Source: CAYTGR01 sp964437445 (GTDB lineage Bacteria > Chloroflexota > Anaerolineae > B4-G1 > SLSP01). Taken from it: a stretch of 64,000 nucleotides of DNA. Below the pieces are notes generated by a model. The model worked only from the letters and a program-made list of their open reading frames with translations, did no database searches and was not told where the DNA came from. The stretch is taken from positions 38,635-102,634 of the forward strand of contig CAYTGR010000009.1 of NCBI GenBank assembly GCA_964437445.1, given 5' to 3'. The position numbers were made by a program, and so were the translations under genes. Shown here piece after piece: positions 36,103 to 44,944 of this stretch (position 1 is its first letter; every line of letters starts with the position of its first letter).

Positions 36103-36717
36103 CTACCGTTCAAAATAAATCTCCTCAATGGCAATGAGCGGCAGCGCATGTCCAAAAACAACCTGCCGGATGTCGGCCCGGTCGGAATAGAAATCCACCG
36201 GCACCCGCAGATTGCGGTAGGTAACGACATTCTCCTCATGCTCACGGAAAACGTGCAGCAAATAGGGCATGGTGGGGATCACCGCCAGGCTGACCAGGCT
36301 GACCGGTTCAATGAACTCCACCACCACTGGCTGGCCAGCCTGTCCTGTCAGAAAAGGGATGTCAATGTACATGTCCTGATACTCACCGGGCGGGTAAATG
36401 AAAAGTCCCCGCTTCTGGGCTTCAGGAAAGATAATCCCCGCCTCCAGATATTCATAACCGGTCAGCGGCACCGGGGCCTGGAAGCAAATCAGTTCACCGT
36501 TGGGGGCACACTGGAAATTGATGGAGCCGGCCCGGGTCCTCTCAGCCGCGCGGAGCAGGAGACAATCGCCCGGCTGGTAGATGTATTGCCACTTTCTGCC
36601 CGTCCCAATCAGGCCACCGATCCAGCGCCGGACGTTATGGCGGCCCACCAGACGTTGTTGTTTAGGGGCCAACCCGTAATGCTGAACAACGTTCTCAAAA
36701 ATAAATTCATCGGGCAT
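36103..36717 (-). CDS. Hypothetical protein
   Basis: 204 residues, unrecognised. It has no signal peptide or membrane helix and appears beta-rich with many aromatic and Pro residues ('YIYQPGDCLLLRAAERTRAG', 'VPLTGYEYLEAGIIFPEAQK', 'FIYPPGEYQDMYIDIPFL'). It lies between the coiled-coil membrane gene and moxR on the same strand, 37 bases after the former, so it may belong to the same transcript, although a palindromic repeat separates it from moxR. Codon use is like its neighbours. Confidence 0.6.
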   Translation of the reverse strand: MPDEFIFENVVQHYGLAPKQQRLVGRHNVRRWIGGLIGTGRKWQYIYQPGDCLLLRAAERTRAGSINFQCAPNGELICFQAPVPLTGYEYLEAGIIFPEAQKRGLFIYPPGEYQDMYIDIPFLTGQAGQPVVVEFIEPVSLVSLAVIPTMPYLLHVFREHEENVVTYRNLRVPVDFYSDRADIRQVVFGHALPLIAIEEIYFER

Positions 36718-36754
36718 GAGGAGTCCTTTCAGAGGATGGGATTGAGCGGGGAAA

Positions 36755-38509
36755 CTATGGCTCCAACCGCGTGAAGTAATTGCGCACGTAGGTCTTCAAC
36801 CCGGCGGGGATATATTCACGCTCCAGGGATTGGGCGGCCGCGGTGGCATAGCTCGTGTAAACCTCAGCGTAGGGGACGGTAGCCGCACCCCGGCTGCCCG
36901 GCAGCGGGGTCTGGTTCTCGCGGCTGAGCTCCTGCCCCTGGCCGGTCTCGCGCCCCGGCAGGAAATCCGGCTCGCCGGGCGCTCCCTGCTGCAACGGCGC
37001 GACGACGGTATCCAGCTCACCGGTGGTGTACGATTTGTTGGGATCGGTAGGGGTGCCGGCCCGGCCGGTGCGGACGCCGGGCGGCAGCGTGCGGGCGCTC
37101 GTCCCGCCCCCGCCACCGACCTGTTGTCCCTGCCCCTGCCCTTGACCCTGGCCCTGATTCTGACTCTGTCCCTGCCCTTGACTCTGCCCCTGCCCTTGAC
37201 CCTGGCCCTGATTCTGACTCTGTCCCTGCCCTTGACTCTGCCCCTGCCCTTGACCCTGGCCCTGGCCTTGCCCCTGCCCCTGCCCTTGACCCTGGCCCTG
37301 GCCTTGCCCTTGCCCCTGCCCTTGACCCTGGCCTTGCCCCTGCCCCTGACCGGCCTGCTGCCCCTGGCCCGCGCGGGCCAGCGCTCGCGCCGCGCCTTGG
37401 GCGGTGTTGAGCGCCTGCGCGAGCGCCTGTTGCTGCGCAGCGGCGCTCGCGGCCTGTTGGAGCGCCCGGGCCGCCTGCTGCGCTGCTGCCTGGCCGCTCG
37501 GGGCCGCGCCCTCGCCGGCCCGCACACGCTGCGCAAGCTGGCTCAACGCCCCGGCCAGCTCAGCATCGCTCCCGGCGAGACGCTGGGCCGCGGCCTCTAA
37601 GGCTCCCGCCAATGCCGCCTGCTCTTCCGGCGAGCGTGAACCGGCTTGCGTGGCGAGCTCCTGCAACAGCTGGGCGGCTTCCTCCGGCGTGGGTGTCCGG
37701 TCGGTAGCGCCGGCCAGCGCTGCCAGGTCCGCCCCTAACCCCTCCAGCGCGGCCTGCCGGGCAGCGGATTGGGGATCCAGTTGAGCGCGCAGTTGTTCCT
37801 GGAGTCGGGCCAGGTCGGCCAAAGCGTCCTCCCGATTGCCGGGGTTTTGGCGCAAGCGTTCGGCCATGTCACGCAGTTGGCGCAGCAGCGCTTCTTTCTC
37901 AGCGGGATCCAGTGAGGTATCCGCTTCCAGTTCCTGCGCCTGCTTTTCCAGGGCGGCGGCCTGCTTTTCCGCCTCGGCGGCGACGGCCGCCCGCTCCCGG
38001 AGCACCGCGTCCATGGAGTTGGGCAGCAGCGCCAGCAACAACGCCGCGACGAGACAACCGGCCGCGCGCCAGAGCGCCCGGCGCGGCCAGTGCAAAGGCA
38101 GATCACGCCGGGCCTCCAAATGGCGGGCCGTGGTCAGAGCGTCGACCTGTTGGCGGGCGACCAGAGCCGGCTCAAAACGGGCCGCCGCGTCAGGCCGGGC
38201 GCTCAGGTCTAAAGCGGTGCCCAACCGGTCACGCAAGCCGAGCGCAGTGTCCACGCGGCGGGCGACGCGGGCCAGCGGCAGCGGTCGCAACAGGCTGTAG
38301 GCGAGCACCGCCGGAGCCCAAAGCGCCAGCAGACCCCAGGCCAGGCGGTGATAATAGGGCAGTGGGAACAATCGGGCCGCCGTGTAGACCAGGACTGCCG
38401 CCAGCAGCGGCCACCAGAGCGTCCGCGCCGCAAGGTACAGCCCGTCGGCCCAGCGCAGCCACCGCCGTAAGGGGCGGAGCAACAACAACAGTTCGTCGGA
38501 CTCAGCCAT
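36755..38509 (-). CDS. Membrane-anchored coiled-coil protein with Gln-Gly tract
   Basis: 584 residues. Three N-terminal helices ('LWWPLLAAVLVYTAARLFP', 'LAWGLLALWAPAVLAYSLL', 'LWRAAGCLVAALLLALLP') are followed by a long charged coiled coil (about 170-270), Ala/Gln-rich helices, and a tract of some 75 residues of GQ with periodic SQ/NQ. The C-terminal region resumes ordered sequence ('VPYAEVYTSYATAAAQSLE', 'YIPAGLKTYVRNYFTRLEP'). It recalls the DUF4175-type proteins seen near MoxR/VWA clusters, but the match is by architecture only. It sits between the ABC-2 exporter genes and moxR. Confidence 0.65.
   Translation of the reverse strand: MAESDELLLLLRPLRRWLRWADGLYLAARTLWWPLLAAVLVYTAARLFPLPYYHRLAWGLLALWAPAVLAYSLLRPLPLARVARRVDTALGLRDRLGTALDLSARPDAAARFEPALVARQQVDALTTARHLEARRDLPLHWPRRALWRAAGCLVAALLLALLPNSMDAVLRERAAVAAEAEKQAAALEKQAQELEADTSLDPAEKEALLRQLRDMAERLRQNPGNREDALADLARLQEQLRAQLDPQSAARQAALEGLGADLAALAGATDRTPTPEEAAQLLQELATQAGSRSPEEQAALAGALEAAAQRLAGSDAELAGALSQLAQRVRAGEGAAPSGQAAAQQAARALQQAASAAAQQQALAQALNTAQGAARALARAGQGQQAGQGQGQGQGQGQGQGQGQGQGQGQGQGQGQGQGQGQGQSQGQGQSQNQGQGQGQGQSQGQGQSQNQGQGQGQGQGQQVGGGGGTSARTLPPGVRTGRAGTPTDPNKSYTTGELDTVVAPLQQGAPGEPDFLPGRETGQGQELSRENQTPLPGSRGAATVPYAEVYTSYATAAAQSLEREYIPAGLKTYVRNYFTRLEP
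37125..37365 (-). repeat. Coding tandem repeat (Gln-Gly tract)
   Basis: CAG/GGN hexamers in tandem, with a higher-order unit in which 'QSQGQGQSQNQGQGQGQG' appears twice. Length is likely variable between strains through slippage, always by multiples of six bases, so the frame is kept. Confidence 0.85.
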
Positions 38510-38523
38510 GGGTCTCCCTGCAA

Positions 38524-38555
38524 AACGAATCAGCGAATCAACGAGTCAACAAATC
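38524..38555 (-). repeat. Octamer array upstream of the coiled-coil gene
   Basis: Read on the minus strand: GATTTGTT GACTCGTT GATTCGCT GATTCGTT, four octamers, 15 bases upstream of the start at 38509. Same unit family as 32380-32411. Confidence 0.75.
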
Positions 38556-38597
38556 CACCAACTCCCCGCGTCCCAGCAGCTGGCTGGCAGTAAGCTG

Positions 38598-40298
38598 TTA
38601 TGGCGAACTGACGGTCGCCGGCGGTACTCCCAAGAGACCTGATTGCTCTGCTCGCTCGCGCAACCGCGCTTCGCCGGCCACCTCGTCGTAGGGCCGCTGC
38701 TGCACCTGGAGCTGGAGTCCCGGCGAGAGCAGATCGCGCACACTACCGGTCCAGTGCCCCCGGACGTACCACCCCCGGTCGGGGGACCAGCTGGCGACCA
38801 CACCCACCGGCGCGCTGAAGCCCAGGCCGGGAACCAGCGCCCCCTCCTGGACCGAGTAAGCGCGACAGTAGGCCCACAGATAGAGCTGCGCCTCGGTCGT
38901 TTGCGGCTCGCTGGATAAAACTTCCACATCGCAAAAGGCGGGAATTTCAGAGGGGAGCAGGTTCAGCGCCAGGTAATCGGCGATCCAGGGCAGGGCCGTC
39001 GCCGTATCAAAGGGCGTGAAGGGGACCGGCGTCGGGGTCGGTGTAGGCGTGGGGAACGGCGTCTTAGGAGGCAGGTCCGGGGTGGGCGTCAACGCCAACG
39101 CTGTGGGCAGCGGAGTTGGGGTGGGCAACCCAGACAGATCCCAGGGGGTGGCGGTCATGACCGGCATCGCAGCTCCAGGGAGCGGGGTTGGCGCAAACAT
39201 AATTACGTCCGCCGGGGTGGGCGTCACCAGGCCCAGCCAGCCGGTGGAGCCCAGGTGCGTGCCAAACGCAACATAGAGCCCGGCGGCAATCAGCGCCAAC
39301 ACCAGTAGCGTTGCTATCAGCCCACGCCAGCCGATCCGCCAGCGGCGCACCGGCTTGACCAGCTGGATGGTGAGCAGCTGCAAGAGCGCCGTCAATGCGA
39401 CGTAGAGCGCGGTAGTATATTGCCAGAGCGGCCGGGCGATGAGCTGGCCCGTCGCCGTGCCCAGAATCGTCGGGCCGCCGGAGAGCAACGACAGCAGCCC
39501 GGTGAACGAACTGAAACCGCCGTAGCCATAATAATCGCTGCTGATCTCCGGCGTCATGATCCCGGAGGCCAGCGCGCTCAAAGGGTTAACGTAGAGCACT
39601 TGCAGCGGCGGGGTCTGGTTGTAAATGGCCCCGGTCACCAACCAGATGAAAAAGCTGCCAAAGATCAAGGTGATGACCACCAGATAGGTCAAAACGGTGG
39701 CCCGTCCCGTCCGGTGGGTCAACGCCGAGAAGAAGATCCCCAATGAGCCGTAAGCCAGGCCGGTCAGCCCTAGCAGCCCCACCGTTTGGATCAGGTCGCG
39801 GATCACAACGCCGCCAAAGATAAAGACAATGCTGAAAAGCGGGATTGCAGCCAGGATGAGCAACAACACGTAGGTCATGGCGGGCAACAGCTTGCCCCAA
39901 AGAATGGCGGCCGGCCGCAGTGGCGTCGCCAAAAGCATGTCGTAAGTGCCGCGCTCGTACTCCCCGCTGATGGCGCCGGCGGTCAGCGCCGGAGTGATAA
40001 AACAGACAAACAACAGCTCCAGGAACGCCAAGCCGATGAAGAGCGCCTGCCCAATGTAGGCAGTTTGCAGCGGGGTGGTCGACCCATAACGCTGGTTGGC
40101 CGCGATCAGCGTGACCCGGTAAAGCCCGTAGGCCAGCAAGCCCAACACCACCAGGTAACCGGTAAGGATGAGAAAAGCGCGCGGGCCTCGCATCTGCGCC
40201 CGGACCTCTTTGATGATGATGGGATTCACTCGTAAATAGCGCGCCCAAAGCCGTGCAGTAGCAGGGTTACGTGTTGCGTGTTCCGTCTGGGAGGTCAT
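38598..40298 (-). CDS. ABC-2 type transporter permease
   Basis: 566 residues from the ATG at 40298 (GGAGGAACT just upstream); a longer frame to 40400 is rejected. The first half is an ABC-2 membrane domain with six helices ('FLILTGYLVVLGLLAYGLY', 'FLELLFVCFITPALTAGAIS', 'GEYERGTYDMLLATPLRP'). A Pro/Thr-rich linker ('PTPTPTPTPVPFTP') leads to an extracytoplasmic C-terminal domain of about 130 residues with a few Cys. The ATPase partner is encoded 150 bases upstream. The transported substrate is unknown. Confidence 0.82.
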   Translation of the reverse strand: MTSQTEHATRNPATARLWARYLRVNPIIIKEVRAQMRGPRAFLILTGYLVVLGLLAYGLYRVTLIAANQRYGSTTPLQTAYIGQALFIGLAFLELLFVCFITPALTAGAISGEYERGTYDMLLATPLRPAAILWGKLLPAMTYVLLLILAAIPLFSIVFIFGGVVIRDLIQTVGLLGLTGLAYGSLGIFFSALTHRTGRATVLTYLVVITLIFGSFFIWLVTGAIYNQTPPLQVLYVNPLSALASGIMTPEISSDYYGYGGFSSFTGLLSLLSGGPTILGTATGQLIARPLWQYTTALYVALTALLQLLTIQLVKPVRRWRIGWRGLIATLLVLALIAAGLYVAFGTHLGSTGWLGLVTPTPADVIMFAPTPLPGAAMPVMTATPWDLSGLPTPTPLPTALALTPTPDLPPKTPFPTPTPTPTPVPFTPFDTATALPWIADYLALNLLPSEIPAFCDVEVLSSEPQTTEAQLYLWAYCRAYSVQEGALVPGLGFSAPVGVVASWSPDRGWYVRGHWTGSVRDLLSPGLQLQVQQRPYDEVAGEARLRERAEQSGLLGVPPATVSSP

Positions 40299-40448
40299 AG
40301 TTCCTCCATATCCTTCATATCCATCTTTGCGTGTCGGTTCCCTACCATGGCATTTTCCACGGCATTTTCCACCGCTGAGTTTCCTGGCTCCCCCGCCCAT
40401 TGGCAGGCGGTAGGTTTTTTATGAAAGCGCAGGAGGGCAGGCGGCGCA

Positions 40449-41420
40449 TCATTCTGGACTGCTCTCCTCGGCGGTAAGTTGCAGGAAGAGCTCTTCCAAT
40501 TCGTTGCCCACCTCGCGGAATTCCGCCAGGACCACGCCACGCTGCACCAGGAAGGCCAGCAACTCAGAAGCCGCGTGGAGGTCCCCCGCCAGATAACCCT
40601 CCAGCCAGGCACCGCCGGGGGTGCCGTTAGTTTCCAGCCGCAGCACGTTGCTCACGCCGGGGAACGCCTGCAGCGCGGCCAACGCCAGTTCGGCGTCGGA
40701 GAGGACGTGCAGGCGGAGCATCCGCCCCGGCTGCGCCTGCTGGCGCAACGCCTCCAGGGGGCCGCTGGCGACCATCCGCCCCTGCTGGATGATTCCGACC
40801 TCGGTGCAGGTGTCGGCCAGTTCGCTCAAGATGTGTGAGCTGAGGAGGATCGTCTTGCCCATCGCGGAGAGCTCCTTCAACAGTTCGCGCATCTCCACCC
40901 GGGCGCGGGGATCCAGGCCGGAGGCCGGCTCGTCCAGCAACAACACCTGCGGGTCGTGGACCAGCGCGTGGGCCAGGCAGAGCCGCTGCTGCATCCCCCG
41001 CGAGAGATGTCCCACGTCGGCGTCGCGCTTGTCGGCCAGCCCCACCAGCTCCAGCAACTCCAGCACGACGGTACGGCGGCGCTGGGGTGACAGCTCGTGG
41101 CAACGGGCAAAGAAATCCAGGTACTCCCAGGCGGTCATCTCCTGGTAGAGGCCGAAGAAATCGGGCATGTAGCCGATGGTGTTGTGGATCGCGCGTGGAT
41201 CTTCTTTGATAGAGCGACCGGCAATCCAGATCTCACCGGCGGTCGGCTCTAAGAGGCCGGCCAGCATCCGCAGGGTCGTCGTCTTGCCGGCCCCGTTCGG
41301 CCCGATGAAACCAAAGAGCGCCCCGCGCGACACCTGCAAATTCAAGTTGTCCAGCGCCGGCCGCGCGCCGGGCTTGTAACGCTTGGTCAGATTGCGCGTT
41401 TCCAGGATGTAATCATTCAT
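40449..41420 (-). CDS. ABC transporter ATP-binding protein (ABC-2 exporter)
   Basis: 323 residues from the ATG at 41420, which overlaps the stop of the preceding gene (ATGA) and has GGAGGGAG seven bases upstream. Walker A 'GPNGAGKTTT', signature 'LSRGMQQRL', Walker B 'VLLLDEPASGLDP' and switch His 'LLSSHILSE' are all present. It pairs with the ABC-2 permease downstream and the secreted protein upstream, a three-gene arrangement resembling Gld-type exporters. Confidence 0.92.
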   Translation of the reverse strand: MNDYILETRNLTKRYKPGARPALDNLNLQVSRGALFGFIGPNGAGKTTTLRMLAGLLEPTAGEIWIAGRSIKEDPRAIHNTIGYMPDFFGLYQEMTAWEYLDFFARCHELSPQRRRTVVLELLELVGLADKRDADVGHLSRGMQQRLCLAHALVHDPQVLLLDEPASGLDPRARVEMRELLKELSAMGKTILLSSHILSELADTCTEVGIIQQGRMVASGPLEALRQQAQPGRMLRLHVLSDAELALAALQAFPGVSNVLRLETNGTPGGAWLEGYLAGDLHAASELLAFLVQRGVVLAEFREVGNELEELFLQLTAEESSPE

Positions 41421-43837
41421 GGGAGCACTCCCTCCACCCCCACGTCCAGCTGGTAACACGAGCCTATGCTGTCGTCACGTACTGCCTGAAGGCGGACCAG
41501 GCCGGTCGCGGCGTCCACAAAACGGGCGGGGTCGGCCACCGGCAGAGAAACGCCCGCCGTGATGCCTTTTACTGATACCCAGGTACGGGCCGCCCAATCG
41601 TAGAGCTGAATCGTCGGCAGAGAGGGATTCATCGTGACATCCATCGGCGCGGCCAGCACGGTCAGGCCGGTGGGGGTCAACCCGCGCACCTGCGCCGGCA
41701 GGATATATTCCATCGTTACACTGCCGCGGGAAACGTAAAACCGCCCCCCCCCGCAATCCCCGCCATCTCCCTGGGACCCCATTATTCGCCCTGGGATGAG
41801 CCCCGGCGCGAGCACGACGCGTCCCTCCCGCATCGGCAACGGCAACGATTTGACGATTAGCGTGGTCTGTAGCGGCGCAGCACGCAGTAGTCCAGCTACC
41901 TGCACGTTCAACGGGCTGAGCTCGGTCCAGGCCAGCAGCAGCAATCCCTCAGGCACCTGCGGCTGGCCCCAATTCGTGTGGAAATAGGATTCCAGAATGC
42001 TCTGGCGCAGCATCCGCCGGCGCTCGGCGTCAGAGGCGGACGCCGGCGCTGGCATGTTGGACGGCAGTTCAAACAGCGCCCACGGGATAGAGCTACCTGT
42101 GGTGCTGCCGGCCAGCGGCTCATCCACGGTCCGCTCCGCGCCGGCCGCCAGCTCGCCCAGCTGGACAAACCGGTTGCCCGCCAGCACGACGATCCCCTCC
42201 AGAGGGTAATCCAGCCCGTTACGTAGCGTCCCGCGCAGCCAGTTCCCCTCCAGATAAAGGTCGGTTTCCACCGTCTGATCTCCCGCTGGCCAGAGCGTCT
42301 CGGCCTCAAACGTTTGCATCGCCCACTGGTTGACCGTCAGGCCTCGGACGAGCGCCGGGTCGCCCTGCAGGACGTTCAGAGCGCCGATTCCTGTGTCCAG
42401 GGGGGCCGCATTCATCCAGGGGGCGTAAACCGACATCGGGCTGATAAGCGGATCGCCGTCCACCTGCACCTGATAGCTCTCGCGCGACGGCGAAAAGAGG
42501 CCAACGTAAGTACGGACCGGGTAAACCGTCCCTCCTTCTGTCAGCGGAATGACGGAAATCTGGTGGATGATAAGGTCGCTGCCCCGCAGCCGGTAACCGG
42601 CCCCAAACGCCCCGGCCGAGAAGGCCAGCGTCAGCGCCGGGATGGTCAACCAGGCCCATTCCAGGCGGCGCAGGCGGCGCAGCAGCAGGTAATTGACCGG
42701 CCCGACAAGCAGCACGTAAATCCCCAGCAGGATCGCCAACCAGCGCACCGACGGGGGAGCCAGCGAAGGCAAGTTTTGGAGCGCGTAGCTCATCTGCTCG
42801 GCCTCTAAGGACCGCTGGGGGATGTCAATGGGCGTATTAGAAGGTAGCGCCGAGCCCGGCTCCAGGAGCTTCTGCCAAAACAAAAGGATGCCGGCCCAGG
42901 CGTCAAAGGGGCTGGTCGTCGGATCCAACGCCAGGTAAGTGATCCAGCCCGCGCCCTGGCTCTCCTGGACCAGCAACGGCTGGCCGTCCTGGCGAAGCAG
43001 CGCGTGCCCCCGCAGCGAGGCCGGCAGGGTCGCCACAAAGGGGCCGGGCACCTGAACCGGCTCGCCGGTGAAATCGGCCAGCGCCGGCAGGGCCGCCAGT
43101 TCCGTCGGCGCGGCGAGCTCCACCGGCCGCAACGCTTCGGGCAGGCCGGTCAGCGTCCGCGCCGCCCCCGCGCCACCGCCCAGGACCAGCCGCCCCCCCT
43201 GCGCGATCCAGACTTGCAGCGCCTCCACCTGCGCCGGCTTGAGCGCGGTGGTGTCCACGTCGTTCACAATCAGGCAATCCAGCGAGCGCAGCGCCTCGGC
43301 CCGCTCCGGCAAATCGGCCAGGGAGAGCCTGAAAGCCTGAACGAGGCCCCGCTGGCGCAACGCTAACGCATTCAACGCCTGCAACGCCTGGGGATCTTCG
43401 GTCAAGAGGCCAATGAGGTAGCTATTCTGCGGGTGGGTAATCACAGAAAACCTGGTACTGACCAGCACCTGGTCCCCGCTGACCAGCCGGGTCTCAAATT
43501 CCTGCGCAAAAGAGGGCGGCGGCACATAGAGGATCACTTCCTTCCGCGCGCCGGCCGGCAGTGACACCGGCACCGCGTAGATCGCCAGCCCGGCGGTCCC
43601 GGCGATCTCCGTGCGGACTTCGGCCTCCAGATCACCGCCGGCGTTGTTGAGGCTGATACGCAACGGGAGCCACTCACCGTACTTGACGTGCCCGCCGAGC
43701 AACGGGGTAACGCCCATCGTCACGCCGGCGGACTGGGCGGCCACTGCTGACCAGCCCACAGGGCTCAGCACGCCGGCCAGCAACACCAGCAACGTGCCAA
43801 GCCGCACCCACCCTTTCATCAGCAGTCCAGAGTTCAT
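41417..43837 (-). CDS. Large exported membrane protein of the ABC-2 operon
   Basis: 806 residues from the ATG at 43837 (AAGGAG nine bases upstream). A signal peptide ('LGTLLVLLAGVLSPVGWSAVAA') precedes a beta-rich extracytoplasmic region; a GATase-like stretch ('GLVQAFRLSLADLPERAEAL', 'DCLIVNDVDT', 'GGRLVLGGGAGAA') lies around 155-230. Two helices near residues 365-410 ('RWLAILLGIYVLLVGPVNYL' and the next) are followed by a second extracytoplasmic region. This pattern is seen in proteins coupled to ABC-2 systems; I cannot assign a precise role. It is the first gene of the operon. Confidence 0.7.
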   Translation of the reverse strand: MNSGLLMKGWVRLGTLLVLLAGVLSPVGWSAVAAQSAGVTMGVTPLLGGHVKYGEWLPLRISLNNAGGDLEAEVRTEIAGTAGLAIYAVPVSLPAGARKEVILYVPPPSFAQEFETRLVSGDQVLVSTRFSVITHPQNSYLIGLLTEDPQALQALNALALRQRGLVQAFRLSLADLPERAEALRSLDCLIVNDVDTTALKPAQVEALQVWIAQGGRLVLGGGAGAARTLTGLPEALRPVELAAPTELAALPALADFTGEPVQVPGPFVATLPASLRGHALLRQDGQPLLVQESQGAGWITYLALDPTTSPFDAWAGILLFWQKLLEPGSALPSNTPIDIPQRSLEAEQMSYALQNLPSLAPPSVRWLAILLGIYVLLVGPVNYLLLRRLRRLEWAWLTIPALTLAFSAGAFGAGYRLRGSDLIIHQISVIPLTEGGTVYPVRTYVGLFSPSRESYQVQVDGDPLISPMSVYAPWMNAAPLDTGIGALNVLQGDPALVRGLTVNQWAMQTFEAETLWPAGDQTVETDLYLEGNWLRGTLRNGLDYPLEGIVVLAGNRFVQLGELAAGAERTVDEPLAGSTTGSSIPWALFELPSNMPAPASASDAERRRMLRQSILESYFHTNWGQPQVPEGLLLLAWTELSPLNVQVAGLLRAAPLQTTLIVKSLPLPMREGRVVLAPGLIPGRIMGSQGDGGDCGGGRFYVSRGSVTMEYILPAQVRGLTPTGLTVLAAPMDVTMNPSLPTIQLYDWAARTWVSVKGITAGVSLPVADPARFVDAATGLVRLQAVRDDSIGSCYQLDVGVEGVLP

Positions 43838-43979
43838 CACCCGTGCTCCTTGTCCCTGGTATCCACGTAGCAAGGCACTTTTCTTAGACGTTAAAACACG
43901 GCGATTGGTTCCCCGAAGCGGCGTAGATAAGTTTACGCCCCTTCGTCAGTAGCCAGGCAGTGAGGGAGAGTGGGAAAAG

Positions 43980-44115
43980 CCGGGTGAAAAGCGGCAACGG
44001 CAGACGTTGGTCACCACGCCGACGCGCTGGCCCCGCGCCATGAGCTGTTGCGCCGCGCCGATGATCGCCGTGGTTTTACCACTGCCCAGAAAACCACGAC
44101 CAGATGCAGGGGCAT
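43980..44115 (-). pseudogene. Remnant of a CobW/HypB-like P-loop GTPase
   Basis: On the minus strand ATG at 44115 begins 'MPLHLVVVF', and after a one-base frameshift the frame reads 'GSGKTTAIIGAAQQLMARG' then 'QRVGVVTNV', the N-terminal P-loop of a CobW/HypB/UreG-type metallochaperone GTPase. It then breaks off; nothing of the rest is present. It follows the URO-D gene by 22 bases on the same strand. The remainder of the 300-base gap (43838-43980) shows nothing recognisable. Confidence 0.65.
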
Positions 44116-44137
44116 AGTCGCTCCGCCTGAGGTTCTG

Positions 44138-44857
44138 CTACTTCAGCGCCTTCTCCAGCTCCGCTAATAACTCCCGCTGGCTGGGGATGATGGAGGAGAA
44201 CTTGAGTTCGCCGTTGATCAGGATGCTGGGCAGGTTCTTGATCCCCAGCTGCCTGACACGGGCGATGGTTTCCGGCCGGGTGAACTTATGCTCCACCAGG
44301 TCCACCCGCCCCCCAAGCTCAGCAACAGCGCGTTGGGCCGCGCTGAGCATATAACCGCACGCCGCGCAGGTGTCGGAATCCAGCGTAAAGACCTCCAGCA
44401 GCGGACGGGGCAGGTGAGCATAGTCAGGTAACGTCACCGCCACGGCCAGGTCCGGGGCCTGGTAGTGCGCGACCATCTGCCGGGCGCTCTCCGGGTTGCG
44501 GACTGCCTGCAAAACACCGATCGCGTTTTCCACGGGTGTGTCGTAGGGCATGTCACAGCCGGGTGAGATGATCAGGTTGCGGTGATCCAGCTGCTCCAAC
44601 AGGTCCACCACGTATTTCATGTTGTCCAGCTGGGTGCCCAACAACATCCGCGTGGTGAGCGGGATGTTGCCGCCAAGCGCGATGTTATAGCGGTCGGTGA
44701 CCGCTTTGGCCCCGACCATGTCAATATTCTCGTCAANNNNNNNNNNNNNNNNNNNNNNNNNNNNNNNNNNNNNNNNNNNNNNNNNNNNNNNNNNNNNNNN
44801 NNNNNNNNNNNNNNNNNNNNNNNNNNNNNNNNNNNNACTGTGCTGATGCGTTGACAT
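44138..44857 (-). CDS. Uroporphyrinogen decarboxylase-like / thioredoxin-fold protein (internal gap)
   Basis: Interrupted by 100 N. Seven residues are seen at the start ('MSTHQHS') and about 199 after the gap. The visible part ends a URO-D/MtaA-type barrel ('GGNIPLTTRMLLGT', 'NLIISPGCDMPYDTPVENA'), the fold of corrinoid-dependent methyltransferases, and continues into a thioredoxin-like domain with 'CAACGYML' (CxxC) and 'IKNLPSILINGELKF'. This fusion occurs in anaerobes handling methyl groups or metals. Whether the N-terminal seven residues belong to the same gene is not certain, since the gap length is arbitrary; the URO-D N-terminal half must be missing. Confidence 0.7.
   Translation of the reverse strand: MSTHQHSXXXXXXXXXXXXXXXXXXXXXXXXXXXXXXXXXXDENIDMVGAKAVTDRYNIALGGNIPLTTRMLLGTQLDNMKYVVDLLEQLDHRNLIISPGCDMPYDTPVENAIGVLQAVRNPESARQMVAHYQAPDLAVAVTLPDYAHLPRPLLEVFTLDSDTCAACGYMLSAAQRAVAELGGRVDLVEHKFTRPETIARVRQLGIKNLPSILINGELKFSSIIPSQRELLAELEKALK
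44737..44836. other. Scaffold gap (100 N)
   Basis: Fixed-length N run inside the URO-D-like gene. The flanks show no shared sequence, so several hundred bases of the barrel domain are probably missing. Confidence 0.95.
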
Positions 44858-44944
44858 GGGTATCGTTGCGCACCTCCTGGGCCAGGATTATACCCTAACT
44901 TGAGGAGTTCGCTATGCCGGGCGGAGTCGTCCGTGGGCAGGCTT

